Source: Pedobacter fastidiosus (lineage in GTDB: Bacteria; Bacteroidota; Bacteroidia; Sphingobacteriales; Sphingobacteriaceae). From it: a stretch of 64,000 nucleotides of DNA. Numbering within the stretch: position 1 is the first letter of the stretch; every line of letters starts with the position of its first letter. Of the stretch, positions 9,644 through 18,427 are shown piece after piece. The DNA is taken from contig NZ_JACRYL010000001.1 in the NCBI RefSeq assembly GCF_014306625.1, positions 298,778-362,777 of the forward strand, written 5' to 3'. The translations under genes and the position numbers were made by a program. The notes under the pieces were generated by a model. That model was not told the DNA's origin. It saw only the letters and a program-made list of their open reading frames with translations, and ran no database searches.

Positions 9644-10226
9644 GAATAAATTTATTTACACTGCGCTTTTAGCTATTGCTTTTGTAGCTACATTCTCGGC
9701 CTGTAAAGATAAACGTAGTACTGGTTTAGAATATGCCAGGAATATGTATGATCCGATTGCTTATAATCCAGATCAGCCAAATAAAAATTTTAAGGATGGT
9801 AAAACTGCACAGTTGCCACCAGCTCACACAAAACCAGTAGGTTTTACAGAGTATGATGAATATCCTAACACAAAAGAAGGATATGAAGCAGCAGGTGTTA
9901 GCATGGTAAATCCATTACCTGTAGATACACTTAACCTTGTTGATGGCAAACATTTGTTTACAGTTTTCTGTAGCCCTTGTCACGGTGATAAAGGAGATGG
10001 ACAAGGACACTTAGTTAAAATTGAGAAATTTAGCGGTGTACCTTCATATTACGAAGGAAGTTCATCAAGAGGTGGTGCAATGGCTGATCTTACTGATGGT
10101 AAAATCTACCACACGATAACTTATGGCGTAAACAACATGGGTTCGCATGCTTCACAAATTTCTCCGAGTGATCGTTGGAAAGTGGTGATGTATGTTAAAC
10201 AATTACAGTTACAAAAAGGACAATAA
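9636..10226 (+). CDS. actE: alternative complex III monohaem cytochrome c lipoprotein (ActE)
   Basis: From ATG 9636 the protein is about 196 residues. It begins with a lipoprotein signal (MNKNKFIYTALLAIAF...FSAC) and carries one CxxCH motif, CSPCH, followed by 'GDKGDGQGHL', plus a C-terminal 'MGSHASQISPSDRWKVV' with the likely axial methionine. It is the peripheral monohaem subunit that passes electrons toward the oxidase. The chosen start overlaps the actD stop by 8 bases; the upstream in-frame ATG at 9615 would spoil the signal peptide. Confidence 0.9.
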   Translation: MNKNKFIYTALLAIAFVATFSACKDKRSTGLEYARNMYDPIAYNPDQPNKNFKDGKTAQLPPAHTKPVGFTEYDEYPNTKEGYEAAGVSMVNPLPVDTLNLVDGKHLFTVFCSPCHGDKGDGQGHLVKIEKFSGVPSYYEGSSSRGGAMADLTDGKIYHTITYGVNNMGSHASQISPSDRWKVVMYVKQLQLQKGQ

Positions 10227-10241
10227 GTAAACAGAATATAA

Positions 10242-11465
10242 ATGGGAACTCACAATATTAATTTTAGTGAACAATTTGAGTTTACAGGAAAAGTAAAAAC
10301 TTTGAGCATAGTCGGTATCGTTTTAGGTATTGCAGCTATTGCTTACGGTTTCTTAGCTGGCGATAAAGTAATGCACGAGCGTACTTTTGCCAACCTGTTA
10401 CTTATGGGATATTACTTTGCATGCGTTTGTATGTCGGGTACATTTTTCCTTGCTGTTCAATATGTAGCTCAAGCAGGATGGTCTGCATCAATTTTACGTG
10501 TACCACAAGCAATGGCAAAAACATTGCCTATTGCAGCTATAATACTTGTTGTAATTATTTCAGCTGGATTATACACACACAATTTATACCACCACTGGCA
10601 TGCCGATGGTTTAACTGATCCAAACAGTCCTAACTATGATTCTTTAATCGCTGGTAAAGCAGTTTTCTTAAATGTTCCTTTCTTTTTAGGACGTCAAGTC
10701 GTGTTTTTAGGTGTTTATAGTATTTTCTCTATGCTTTTTGTTAAGTATTCATATAATGAGGATTTGGCTGGAGGATTAAATTCTTACAGGAAAAGTTTTA
10801 AAAATGCTTGTATCTTCTTGGTAATTTATGGATTTACAACTCCAATTTTTGCTTTCGATACGATCATGTCTCTAGAGGCTCACTGGTTCTCAACTATGTT
10901 TGGTTGGTACAACTTTGCCGCTATGTGGGTAAGTAGTTTAGCAACAATTGCAATTATCATTATCTTATTAAGAAGAGCTGGTTATATGCAATGGGTTAAT
11001 AATAGCCATCTACATAATTTAGGTCAGTTTATTTTTGGTTTCTCTATCTTCTGGACTTATGTATGGTTCGCACAGTTCTTATTAATTTACTATGCAAACA
11101 TGCCTGAGGAAACCATTTATTTCTACAGACGCTTTGAATATTATAAGTTCTGGTTCTTCTTAAACTTGGCAATGAACTTCTTAGCACCAGTATTATTGTT
11201 AATGGATAGAGATAACAAAAGAACAGACAAGAAACTTTTATTTGTTGCCATCGTGGTATTGTTAGGTCATTGGGTAGATTACTACCAAATGATTATGCCA
11301 GGCGCAGTAGAAGATGGACATAATGGTTTTGGTATTATCGAAATTGGAACAGCAATAGGTTTTGTAGGATTGTTTACCTTTACGGTTTTAACATCCCTAA
11401 GCAAAAAGCCTTTAATAGCGAAAAATCACCCATTATTACAGGAGAGTTTGCATCACCAGCTTTAA
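10242..11465 (+). CDS. actF: alternative complex III NrfD-like membrane subunit (ActF)
   Basis: The 407-residue protein has about ten membrane helices and is a divergent paralogue of ActC, with motifs such as 'HNLYHHWHADGLTDP', 'ALEAHWFSTMFGWYNFA'-type residues (here SLEAHWFSTMFGWYN) and 'LGHWVDYYQMIMPG'. ActF is the second quinol-oxidoreductase-type membrane subunit in the complex. It closes the act part of the cluster; the oxidase part starts 71 bases later. Confidence 0.9.
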   Translation: MGTHNINFSEQFEFTGKVKTLSIVGIVLGIAAIAYGFLAGDKVMHERTFANLLLMGYYFACVCMSGTFFLAVQYVAQAGWSASILRVPQAMAKTLPIAAIILVVIISAGLYTHNLYHHWHADGLTDPNSPNYDSLIAGKAVFLNVPFFLGRQVVFLGVYSIFSMLFVKYSYNEDLAGGLNSYRKSFKNACIFLVIYGFTTPIFAFDTIMSLEAHWFSTMFGWYNFAAMWVSSLATIAIIIILLRRAGYMQWVNNSHLHNLGQFIFGFSIFWTYVWFAQFLLIYYANMPEETIYFYRRFEYYKFWFFLNLAMNFLAPVLLLMDRDNKRTDKKLLFVAIVVLLGHWVDYYQMIMPGAVEDGHNGFGIIEIGTAIGFVGLFTFTVLTSLSKKPLIAKNHPLLQESLHHQL

Positions 11466-11511
11466 TTTGGTGATTATATAAGGGCAAATATTTAATTATT
11501 ATTATAATAGA

Positions 11512-11524
11512 AGTACGGCGTACT
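11512..11524. repeat. short palindrome between act and cox genes
   Basis: AGTACG, one central G, then CGTACT, located 12 bases before the coxB start. It may be an operator or a chance palindrome; nothing else in the sequence decides this. Confidence 0.3.
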
Positions 11525-11536
11525 ACTTTTAAGAAA

Positions 11537-12763
11537 ATGAGTTTAAGAAAGTTTATCACGAATAAAACGACCGCAGCTTTAGCAGTATTACTTACTGTTT
11601 TTGCAAACACCAGCGCATTTGCACAAAATGCAGCAGCAGCGGCGGCACCTAAGGTTGATATGGGCGAGGTCTATAAGTCAGTAATATTTTATATTCTGGT
11701 TTTTCTTGCTGTTTGTTTATTCATAGCAATTGTGGGTAAAGCCCTAAAAGTTTATGAATTGAGCCGTGAGGCACAAGGCAAAGAAGGTGGTATCAACTGG
11801 AACAGAGTAAATTCTAGTTTATTTGCACTGTTTTTAGTTTTAGGTTTATATGGTGTGTATTGGGAATATACAGTTCATGGAGCAATGTTGCTTCCAGATG
11901 CTGCATCTGTTCACGGAAAACGTATCGATGATATGTTCAACTTAACGTTGATCATTACAACCATCGTTTTCATTGCAACACACATCTTGTTATTTGGATT
12001 TTCTTACATCTACAAATATTCAGCTAAAAGAAAAGCTTACTATTACCCACATAATAATACAATTGAAAAAATCTGGACAATTGTTCCTGCATTGGTTTTA
12101 ACTGTATTGGTATTAATGGGTTTCTTAACTTGGAGATCAATTTTCTTCAAAGTTGAAGATCCAAACCACAAGCCACTTCAAATTGAAGTTACTTCAGAGC
12201 AATTTAAATGGTCTATTCGTTATCCAGGCGCTGATGGAATTGTAGGACACAAAAACTATAAACTAACAACAGCTAGTAATACCTTAGGGATCGATTTTAG
12301 CGATTTAAAATCTCGTGATGATTTAATGGCTGATGAGATGGTTATTCCAGTTAACAAACCAGTTAAACTGATCTTGAACAGTAAAGATGTAATTCACAGT
12401 TTTTACATGCCACACTTCAGAGTTCAGTTGAACACGGTACCGGGTATGCAGACAATTTTTGAATTTACACCAACAAAAACTACTGCTCAAATGCAAGAGG
12501 AAACGAACGATCCTAACTTTAAGTTCCTTTTCTATTGTGCTAAAATTTGTGGTGCTGGTCACTACAACATGCAAAAAGATGTCCGTGTAGTTTCTGAAAA
12601 GGAATACGAAGAATGGTTAACTAAACAGAAAACCTACTTAAACGACGATTTGAGAAAACAATTTAATTTGCCAGTGGCACCTGCGCCTGTGAAATCAGTA
12701 GCAGATTCAGCAGCTAAAGATTCAGCAGCTGTGAAACCCAACCAAATGGCTTTAAATAAATAA
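11537..12763 (+). CDS. coxB: cytochrome c oxidase subunit II
   Basis: The 408-residue protein starts with a signal peptide ending in 'TSAFAQ' and has three further hydrophobic segments, then a periplasmic cupredoxin domain. The CuA motif C-x3-C-x3-H-x2-M is present as CAKICGAGHYNM near residue 334, with the upstream histidine in 'DVIHSFYMPHFR'. The usual glutamate between the two cysteines is lysine here. The extra N-terminal segment makes it longer than the mitochondrial type. A low-complexity Ala/Lys tail (SVADSAAKDSAAVK) follows the copper domain; there is no fused haem c domain, so electrons presumably arrive from the Act haems. Confidence 0.93.
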   Translation: MSLRKFITNKTTAALAVLLTVFANTSAFAQNAAAAAAPKVDMGEVYKSVIFYILVFLAVCLFIAIVGKALKVYELSREAQGKEGGINWNRVNSSLFALFLVLGLYGVYWEYTVHGAMLLPDAASVHGKRIDDMFNLTLIITTIVFIATHILLFGFSYIYKYSAKRKAYYYPHNNTIEKIWTIVPALVLTVLVLMGFLTWRSIFFKVEDPNHKPLQIEVTSEQFKWSIRYPGADGIVGHKNYKLTTASNTLGIDFSDLKSRDDLMADEMVIPVNKPVKLILNSKDVIHSFYMPHFRVQLNTVPGMQTIFEFTPTKTTAQMQEETNDPNFKFLFYCAKICGAGHYNMQKDVRVVSEKEYEEWLTKQKTYLNDDLRKQFNLPVAPAPVKSVADSAAKDSAAVKPNQMALNK

Positions 12764-12785
12764 TATACTGCAGAGCGAAAGAATT

Positions 12786-14666
12786 ATGTCAACAATAGCA
12801 TTACACGACGAACACAATCACGATCACGCTGATCATGGGCACCATAAGGAGACTTTGATTTCAAAGTATGTTTTCAGTATGGATCATAAAATGATTGCTA
12901 AGCAATTCCTAATTACAGGTATTATCATGGCAGTTATCGCTATGGGCTTATCAATTTTATTCCGTATTCAATTGGCATGGCCTGATAAAAACTTCCCATT
13001 CCTAGAAACTTTCTTAGGTAAATGGGCAGAAGGTGGCCGTATTAAATCAGATTTCTATCTAGCTTTAGTTACTATTCATGGTACCATCATGGTATTCTTT
13101 GTTTTAACTGCCGGATTGAGCGGTACCTTTAGTAACTTACTAATCCCATTACAAATAGGCGCAAGAGATATGGCATCGCCATTCTTAAACATGCTTTCAT
13201 ACTGGTTCTTCTTTATGGCTTGTGTGGTAATGATGTCTTCATTCTTTATTCAAACAGGCCCTGCATCTGGTGGTTGGACAGTTTATCCTCCATTATCTGC
13301 ATTGCCAACTGCAATACCTGGTTCTGGATTGGGGATGACCTTGTGGTTAATTAGTATGGTTATGTTCGTTGCATCATCACTAATGGGTGGTATCAACTAC
13401 GTAAGTACAATTTTAAACATGCGTACTAAGGGTATGGATCTTTGGAAAATGCCTTTAACAATTTGGGCATTCTTCCTAACTGCTATCTTAGGTATATTAT
13501 CTTTCCCAGTATTAGTTGCTGGTGTGGTTTTATTAGTATTCGATCGTAGTTTCGGTACAAGTTTTTACTTGTCTGATATTGTGATGGGAACTACAATTTT
13601 ACCAAATGAGGGTGGTTCTCCAATTCTATGGCAACACTTATTCTGGTTCTTGGGTCACCCTGAGGTATATATTGTAATTATGCCAGCTTTGGGTATTTCA
13701 TCAGAAGTAATTTCAGTAAATTCACGTAAACCGATCTTTGGTTACCATGCAATGGTTTACTCACTAATTGGTATAACAGTACTATCATTCATTGTATGGG
13801 GTCACCATATGTTTGTAACGGGTATGAACCCATTGTTGGGTGGTGTATTTATGATTACTACATTGATTATTGCGGTACCATCAGCTGTAAAAACATTTAA
13901 CTATTTGGCAACATTATGGCGTGGTAACATTCGTTTCACACCTGCAATGTTATTTGCAATTGGTTTAGTATCCTTCTTTATTTCTGGAGGTTTAACAGGA
14001 ATCTTCTTAGGTAATGCATCTTTAGATATTAACTTACACGATACTTACTTTGTTGTTGCCCACTTCCACTTGGTAATGGGATCTGCAGCTATTTTTGGGA
14101 TGCTTGCTGGTGTTTACCACTGGTTCCCTAAAATGTTCGGTAAAATGATGAATGCTAAACTTGGATATTTACACTTCTGGTTAACATTTATTGCAGCATA
14201 CTTAGTTTTCTTCCCATTACACTTTTTAGGTTTAGATGGCGTTCCTCGTCGTTACTATGCTTTCACAGAGTTTGAATTTATGAAGAAATGGTTAACTGTA
14301 AATATATTTGTAACATGGGCAGCGATTTTAGCAGCATTAGCGCAAATAGCTTTCTTGTTTAACTTCTTCTATTCAATTTTCAAAGGAAAGGTATCACCTC
14401 AAAATCCATGGGAATCGAATACTTTAGAATGGACTGCTCCAGTAGAACATTTACATGGAAACTGGCCAGGAGAAATTCCAACAGTTTACAGATGGCCTTA
14501 CGATTATAGCAAACCTGGTCATGATGCAGATTTCATTCCTCAAACTGTTCCTTTCTCTCAAACAATGAGTTCTAATTTACCTCACGATTTTGAAGGAAAT
14601 GCAGAAGCAGAAAAAATACAGCAAGATTGGGAATTGGCAAATCCAGTTGTACAAAATAAAGGCTAG
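12786..14666 (+). CDS. coxA: cytochrome c oxidase subunit I
   Basis: The 626-residue catalytic subunit has about 12 or more membrane helices. Key parts are the CuB/Tyr-His region 'GHPEVYIVIMPALG', the CuB histidine pair 'WGHHMFVTGM', and the haem ligands in 'DTYFVVAHFHLVMG'. The N-terminus is rich in His and Asp (HDEHNHDHADHGHH), a feature seen before the first helix in Bacteroidota enzymes and possibly metal-binding. It follows coxB by 22 bases. A hairpin lies behind it before ctaA. Confidence 0.95.
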   Translation: MSTIALHDEHNHDHADHGHHKETLISKYVFSMDHKMIAKQFLITGIIMAVIAMGLSILFRIQLAWPDKNFPFLETFLGKWAEGGRIKSDFYLALVTIHGTIMVFFVLTAGLSGTFSNLLIPLQIGARDMASPFLNMLSYWFFFMACVVMMSSFFIQTGPASGGWTVYPPLSALPTAIPGSGLGMTLWLISMVMFVASSLMGGINYVSTILNMRTKGMDLWKMPLTIWAFFLTAILGILSFPVLVAGVVLLVFDRSFGTSFYLSDIVMGTTILPNEGGSPILWQHLFWFLGHPEVYIVIMPALGISSEVISVNSRKPIFGYHAMVYSLIGITVLSFIVWGHHMFVTGMNPLLGGVFMITTLIIAVPSAVKTFNYLATLWRGNIRFTPAMLFAIGLVSFFISGGLTGIFLGNASLDINLHDTYFVVAHFHLVMGSAAIFGMLAGVYHWFPKMFGKMMNAKLGYLHFWLTFIAAYLVFFPLHFLGLDGVPRRYYAFTEFEFMKKWLTVNIFVTWAAILAALAQIAFLFNFFYSIFKGKVSPQNPWESNTLEWTAPVEHLHGNWPGEIPTVYRWPYDYSKPGHDADFIPQTVPFSQTMSSNLPHDFEGNAEAEKIQQDWELANPVVQNKG

Positions 14667-14685
14667 TTTAGAGCTTTAAAAAATT

Positions 14686-14730
14686 AAAAGGGGTATCTGA
14701 TTAAGTTTCTGCTTATCCAGATGCCCCTTT
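14686..14730 (+). terminator. hairpin between coxA and ctaA
   Basis: AAAGGGGTATCTG pairs with CAGATGCCCCTTT (one T-G wobble) around an 18-base loop. Only a short T run follows (TTTCATCTT), so it could be a partial terminator or an mRNA-stabilising hairpin that lowers expression of assembly genes relative to coxBA. Confidence 0.55.
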
Positions 14731-14745
14731 CATCTTAAATAATAT

Positions 14746-15804
14746 ATGATCAGTAGATCAGAACAACGTTTCATTAGGATTAACCTCATAACCATAATAG
14801 TTACGCTATTGGTTATTTTAGCGGGTGGTATTGTGCGCAGTACCGGCTCTGGAATGGGTTGCCCAGATTGGCCGAAATGTTTTGATCGATATATTCCACC
14901 AACTAATGCATCAGAACTTCCTGCAAATTATAAGGAAAAATATGTTGCAAGTAGGGTTAAAAAGAATGAACGCTTTGCAAAATACTTAGAAAGTATGGGC
15001 AAGGTTGCATTGGCTGATAGTATTAGAAAAGATAAAAGTATAACGATACCCGAAGAATTTAATCCGGCTAAAACATGGACGGAATATTTAAATAGGTTAG
15101 TTGGAGTATTGGCAGGCATATTTCTATTGCTCACTGCAATCTATTCATTTGCTTATAAAAAGACGGCTAAACGAATAATTGTTCTGAGTATTTTAAATAT
15201 TGTTGTTGTTGTATATCAGGCTTGGTTAGGATCTATTGTAGTTTCTACAAACTTGGCTCAATGGGTTGTAACAGTACACATGCTTTTAGCATTGGTTATT
15301 TTAGCAATCTCTATTTATACCTATAACTACGCAAAGCAACTCCATAAAACGCCGTCGGTAATTATGTATCGGATTTTATGGTTGAAAGGTTTTTTGTTTT
15401 TTACAGTATTGTTAAGTATAGCCCAAATTGTTTTGGGAACAGAAGTTAGAGAATCCATCGATGTGATTGCAAAATCATTATTATATGGAAGTAAGCAAAT
15501 CTGGATTACTAAAGTAGGATCAGTATTTTCTTACCATAGAGATTTGGCCATATTGGTTGTAATTTCTAATGCCATTGTTTATAAAATGGTTATTGATAGA
15601 TTTAGTGGGAAAGCAGCGCCATTATTAACCGCAAGGTTTATATTAATTACGTTACTTATCCAATTATTAAGTGGTATTGCATTGGCGTACATAGCTTTTC
15701 CACCTGCAGCGCAAGCATTACATATTTTGTTTTCTACGCTGTTATTTAGTTTACAGTTTTATCTGTACTTGTTGGTTTATAGAACAAGTACTTATAAACA
15801 ATAA
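14746..15804 (+). CDS. ctaA: haem A synthase (COX15/CtaA family)
   Basis: The 352-residue membrane protein has about eight helices and the family signature 'GGIVRSTGSGMGCPDWPKC' near residue 30, with an extended loop after it (IPPTNASELP). Histidines at the ends of helices ('VHMLLALV', 'YHRDLAIL', 'LHILFSTLL') match the haem-ligand positions of the two halves. It converts haem O to haem A for the neighbouring oxidase. ctaB follows after 11 bases. Confidence 0.9.
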   Translation: MISRSEQRFIRINLITIIVTLLVILAGGIVRSTGSGMGCPDWPKCFDRYIPPTNASELPANYKEKYVASRVKKNERFAKYLESMGKVALADSIRKDKSITIPEEFNPAKTWTEYLNRLVGVLAGIFLLLTAIYSFAYKKTAKRIIVLSILNIVVVVYQAWLGSIVVSTNLAQWVVTVHMLLALVILAISIYTYNYAKQLHKTPSVIMYRILWLKGFLFFTVLLSIAQIVLGTEVRESIDVIAKSLLYGSKQIWITKVGSVFSYHRDLAILVVISNAIVYKMVIDRFSGKAAPLLTARFILITLLIQLLSGIALAYIAFPPAAQALHILFSTLLFSLQFYLYLLVYRTSTYKQ

Positions 15805-15815
15805 TATTAAGAGAA

Positions 15816-16724
15816 TTGAAACAAGTTATTTCTGATTTTTCTAAGCTGGTAAAGTTCAGGTTGAGTTTTACGGTTGTATTTTCTGCCTCAATCTCATTTT
15901 TGATCGGACAGAAAATGCAAGTTGGGAGAGGCAATATACCTTCCATTGATTGGGGAAATTGGCTTATTTTAATTGCTGGAGGATTTTTAGTTACAGCTTC
16001 CGCGAATTGTTTTAACGAAATTATAGAGAAAGACTTGGATAAGTTAATGACTCGAACCAAAGATCGCCCAATGCCTGCCGGTAGAATGACAACCGGACAA
16101 GGATTAATTTTGGGTGTATTTATGGCTTTCTTAGGCACATGGTTGTTGGGTAAGCTCAACTTAGAAACAGGATTATTATCTGTATTTTCAATTTTGTTAT
16201 ACGCATTTGCTTATACCCCATTGAAAAGGAAATCGCCGATTGCAGTATTTGTGGGTGCAATACCAGGAGCTTTACCTCCACTTATTGGATACCTAGCCGC
16301 ATTTGGAAGTTTAAAGGCAGAAATGTTTCATGAGATTGATTACTATATCGCAGGGATTTTATTCTTAATCCAATTTGTTTGGCAGTTTCCACATTTTTGG
16401 GCAATTGCCTGGGTTTTGGATGATGATTATAAGAAGGCCGGTTTTAGATTGTTACCAACAAAGAAACGGGATAAAACTACCGCTTTGCTTACATTTTTAA
16501 GCACGTTGGTTTTAATTCCTGTAAGCTTAATGCCAACCTTTTACGGGTTTGGTGGTTACTATATAGCAGGATTATCAATCATTGGTGGTCTTATTTTTAG
16601 TTGGTTGGCACTTAAACTTCTATTGAACAGAGAATTAGTGGATGCGAAACGTGTTATGTTCTGTTCATTTTTTTATATCCCAGCAGTGCAGTTGGGCTTA
16701 TTATTAAATTTTATCGCGAAATAA
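15816..16724 (+). CDS. ctaB: protohaem IX farnesyltransferase (haem O synthase)
   Basis: The 302-residue UbiA-family prenyltransferase has both Asp-rich motifs: 'NCFNEIIEKDLDKLMTRTKD' with the conserved N-x3-D/E...D core near residue 65-80, and 'VLDDDYKKAG' near residue 205. It has about nine membrane helices. The reading starts at TTG 15816: the N-terminus 'MKQVISDFSKLVKFRLS' fits the family, while the first ATG would remove about 31 residues including the first helix. It makes haem O for ctaA. Confidence 0.9.
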   Translation: MKQVISDFSKLVKFRLSFTVVFSASISFLIGQKMQVGRGNIPSIDWGNWLILIAGGFLVTASANCFNEIIEKDLDKLMTRTKDRPMPAGRMTTGQGLILGVFMAFLGTWLLGKLNLETGLLSVFSILLYAFAYTPLKRKSPIAVFVGAIPGALPPLIGYLAAFGSLKAEMFHEIDYYIAGILFLIQFVWQFPHFWAIAWVLDDDYKKAGFRLLPTKKRDKTTALLTFLSTLVLIPVSLMPTFYGFGGYYIAGLSIIGGLIFSWLALKLLLNRELVDAKRVMFCSFFYIPAVQLGLLLNFIAK

Positions 16725-16727
16725 TTT

Positions 16728-17306
16728 ATGATTTTAGCAATGAAAAATATTCCAGATACATTTGATCCAAAACCCAGAAAGTTTATCGTCTGGCTATTTG
16801 TTGTATCCTCTACCATCATGTTTGGTGGCTTTACAAGTTATTATTTAGTATTTGCCGCATCGAAAGGAAAAGGGCATGGCTTGGTTTTACCAGATGCTTT
16901 TATTTACAGTAGTTTAGTTATTATTGCCAGTAGCATTACATTAATATTGGCATCCAGAGCATTAAGAAAATTAAACTTTAGCTTACAGAGAAATCTGCTT
17001 TGGGTTACGGTTATTTTGGCCATAACTTTTGGCTTTATGCAGTTTAATGCATGGGGAAGTATGGTTAAAACAGGTGCCACCTTAGTTGGTAACAATGCAG
17101 CAATCTCGTTCATCTATATTGTTTCTGGAATGCACTTGTTGCACATTATTGCTGGTGTTGCACTTATTATCAGTACTTTAATTGGGAGCTATAGAAATAT
17201 TCCACTTGCAAAGAGCCAATACCGAATGGAAATTGCTTCTATTTTTTGGCATTTTATAGATATATTATGGATATATCTGTATGTTTTTTTACTTTTGAAC
17301 CGTTAA
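16728..17306 (+). CDS. haem-copper oxidase subunit III-like protein (first copy)
   Basis: The 192-residue protein has about five helices and ends with 'MEIASIFWHFIDILWIYLYVFLLL', the typical subunit III C-terminus, and has 'GMHLLHIIAGVALI' before it. It belongs to the subunit III superfamily. A second, better-matching subunit III gene follows directly, so this copy is probably a paralogous subunit or assembly partner. ATG at 16740 is an alternative start (MKNIPDTFDP). Confidence 0.85.
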   Translation: MILAMKNIPDTFDPKPRKFIVWLFVVSSTIMFGGFTSYYLVFAASKGKGHGLVLPDAFIYSSLVIIASSITLILASRALRKLNFSLQRNLLWVTVILAITFGFMQFNAWGSMVKTGATLVGNNAAISFIYIVSGMHLLHIIAGVALIISTLIGSYRNIPLAKSQYRMEIASIFWHFIDILWIYLYVFLLLNR

Positions 17307-17337
17307 ATTTGTTAACAAACTATTATACTATTTCCAA

Positions 17338-18045
17338 ATGAATACAGTATCACAATTAGATCAAGTTAAAACCGGACCATGGAATGGTGGTCGTTCTCCC
17401 TGGTCGGTAGAATATGGTAAAATAATGATGTGGTTTTTCCTTTTATCAGATGCTTTTACCTTTTCATCATTTTTGATTTATTACGGCGCTCAGCGTTTTT
17501 CTAAATTAACCTGGCCAGCTCCAGATAAAGTTTTTCAATCAATTCCAGGTGTAGTAGAACATGGTGCTCCATTGGTGTTTGTAGGAATCATGACTTTTAT
17601 TTTGATTATGAGTTCGGTAACTATGGTATTGGCTGTAGAAGCAGGACACAGAAGGGCTAAAAAGGAAGTAATTGGTTGGATGATCGCAACAATCATTGGA
17701 GGTTTAATGTTCTTAGGTTGCCAAGCAATAGAATGGACGCACTTATTCCATGAAGGATTTGGATGGGGGGAGATTCCATCCGCAGAAGAATTAAAACAAT
17801 TCTTTAACGGACCAGTTTCCTTAGTGGCTGCACAACAGTTTGCAAACCTATTTTTTACAATAACAGGTTTCCACGGTTTCCACGTATTTACAGGTGTATT
17901 AATTAATATCATCATTTTAGTTATGACCATTAATGGAACTTTCGAAAGAAAAGGACATTATTTAATGGTAGAAAAAGTTGGTTTATATTGGCACTTTGTA
18001 GATTTAGTATGGGTGTTTGTATTTACATTCTTCTATTTGGTTTAA
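17338..18045 (+). CDS. coxC: cytochrome c oxidase subunit III (second copy)
   Basis: The 235-residue protein has 'SDAFTFSSFLIYYG' near the N-terminus, 'EWTHLFHEGFGWGE' in the middle, 'GFHGFHVFTGVLINI' and a C-terminal 'VEKVGLYWHFVDLVWVFVFTFFY', all typical of subunit III. It has about five to six helices. It is longer than the first copy by an insertion of about 40 residues around 'AEELKQFFNGPVSL'. It supports the catalytic core; no cofactor. Confidence 0.9.
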   Translation: MNTVSQLDQVKTGPWNGGRSPWSVEYGKIMMWFFLLSDAFTFSSFLIYYGAQRFSKLTWPAPDKVFQSIPGVVEHGAPLVFVGIMTFILIMSSVTMVLAVEAGHRRAKKEVIGWMIATIIGGLMFLGCQAIEWTHLFHEGFGWGEIPSAEELKQFFNGPVSLVAAQQFANLFFTITGFHGFHVFTGVLINIIILVMTINGTFERKGHYLMVEKVGLYWHFVDLVWVFVFTFFYLV

Positions 18046-18070
18046 TTTATCATTATATAAAAATATTATC

Positions 18071-18427
18071 ATGTCAGAACATAACGTACATACATCAGAA
18101 GGGCACGGACACGAGGAGCACGCGGGTTTATCAAGAGGAAAAATCTGGAAGGTTTTCGGAATATTACTGTTGATTACCGTTATCGAATTTATCATCGCAT
18201 TATGGGCAATTCCAGGGGGTCATATTACGCAACACATCGGTAACTACATTTATATTGCTTTAACGTTATTAAAAGCATTTTACATTGTGGCTTACTTTAT
18301 GCACTTAAAGTATGAGAAACTTGGTTTACAGTTAGCCTTAACTGTATCATTCATTTTCATTATTTACTTTATTGTATTGATGTTGATTGAAGGTGGATTT
18401 ATTTTCCACCACAGCCAAAACTTTTAA
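18071..18427 (+). CDS. cytochrome c oxidase subunit IV-like small membrane protein
   Basis: From ATG 18071 the protein is 118 residues, with a His/Glu-rich N-terminus (MSEHNVHTSEGHGHEEH) and three membrane helices, including 'KAFYIVAYFMHLKYEKLG', the signature of the prokaryotic subunit IV (COX4_pro) family. The upstream ATG at 18017 would overlap the subunit III gene and add a poor 18-residue extension. Its stop overlaps the next start by one base (TAATG). Confidence 0.88.
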   Translation: MSEHNVHTSEGHGHEEHAGLSRGKIWKVFGILLLITVIEFIIALWAIPGGHITQHIGNYIYIALTLLKAFYIVAYFMHLKYEKLGLQLALTVSFIFIIYFIVLMLIEGGFIFHHSQNF

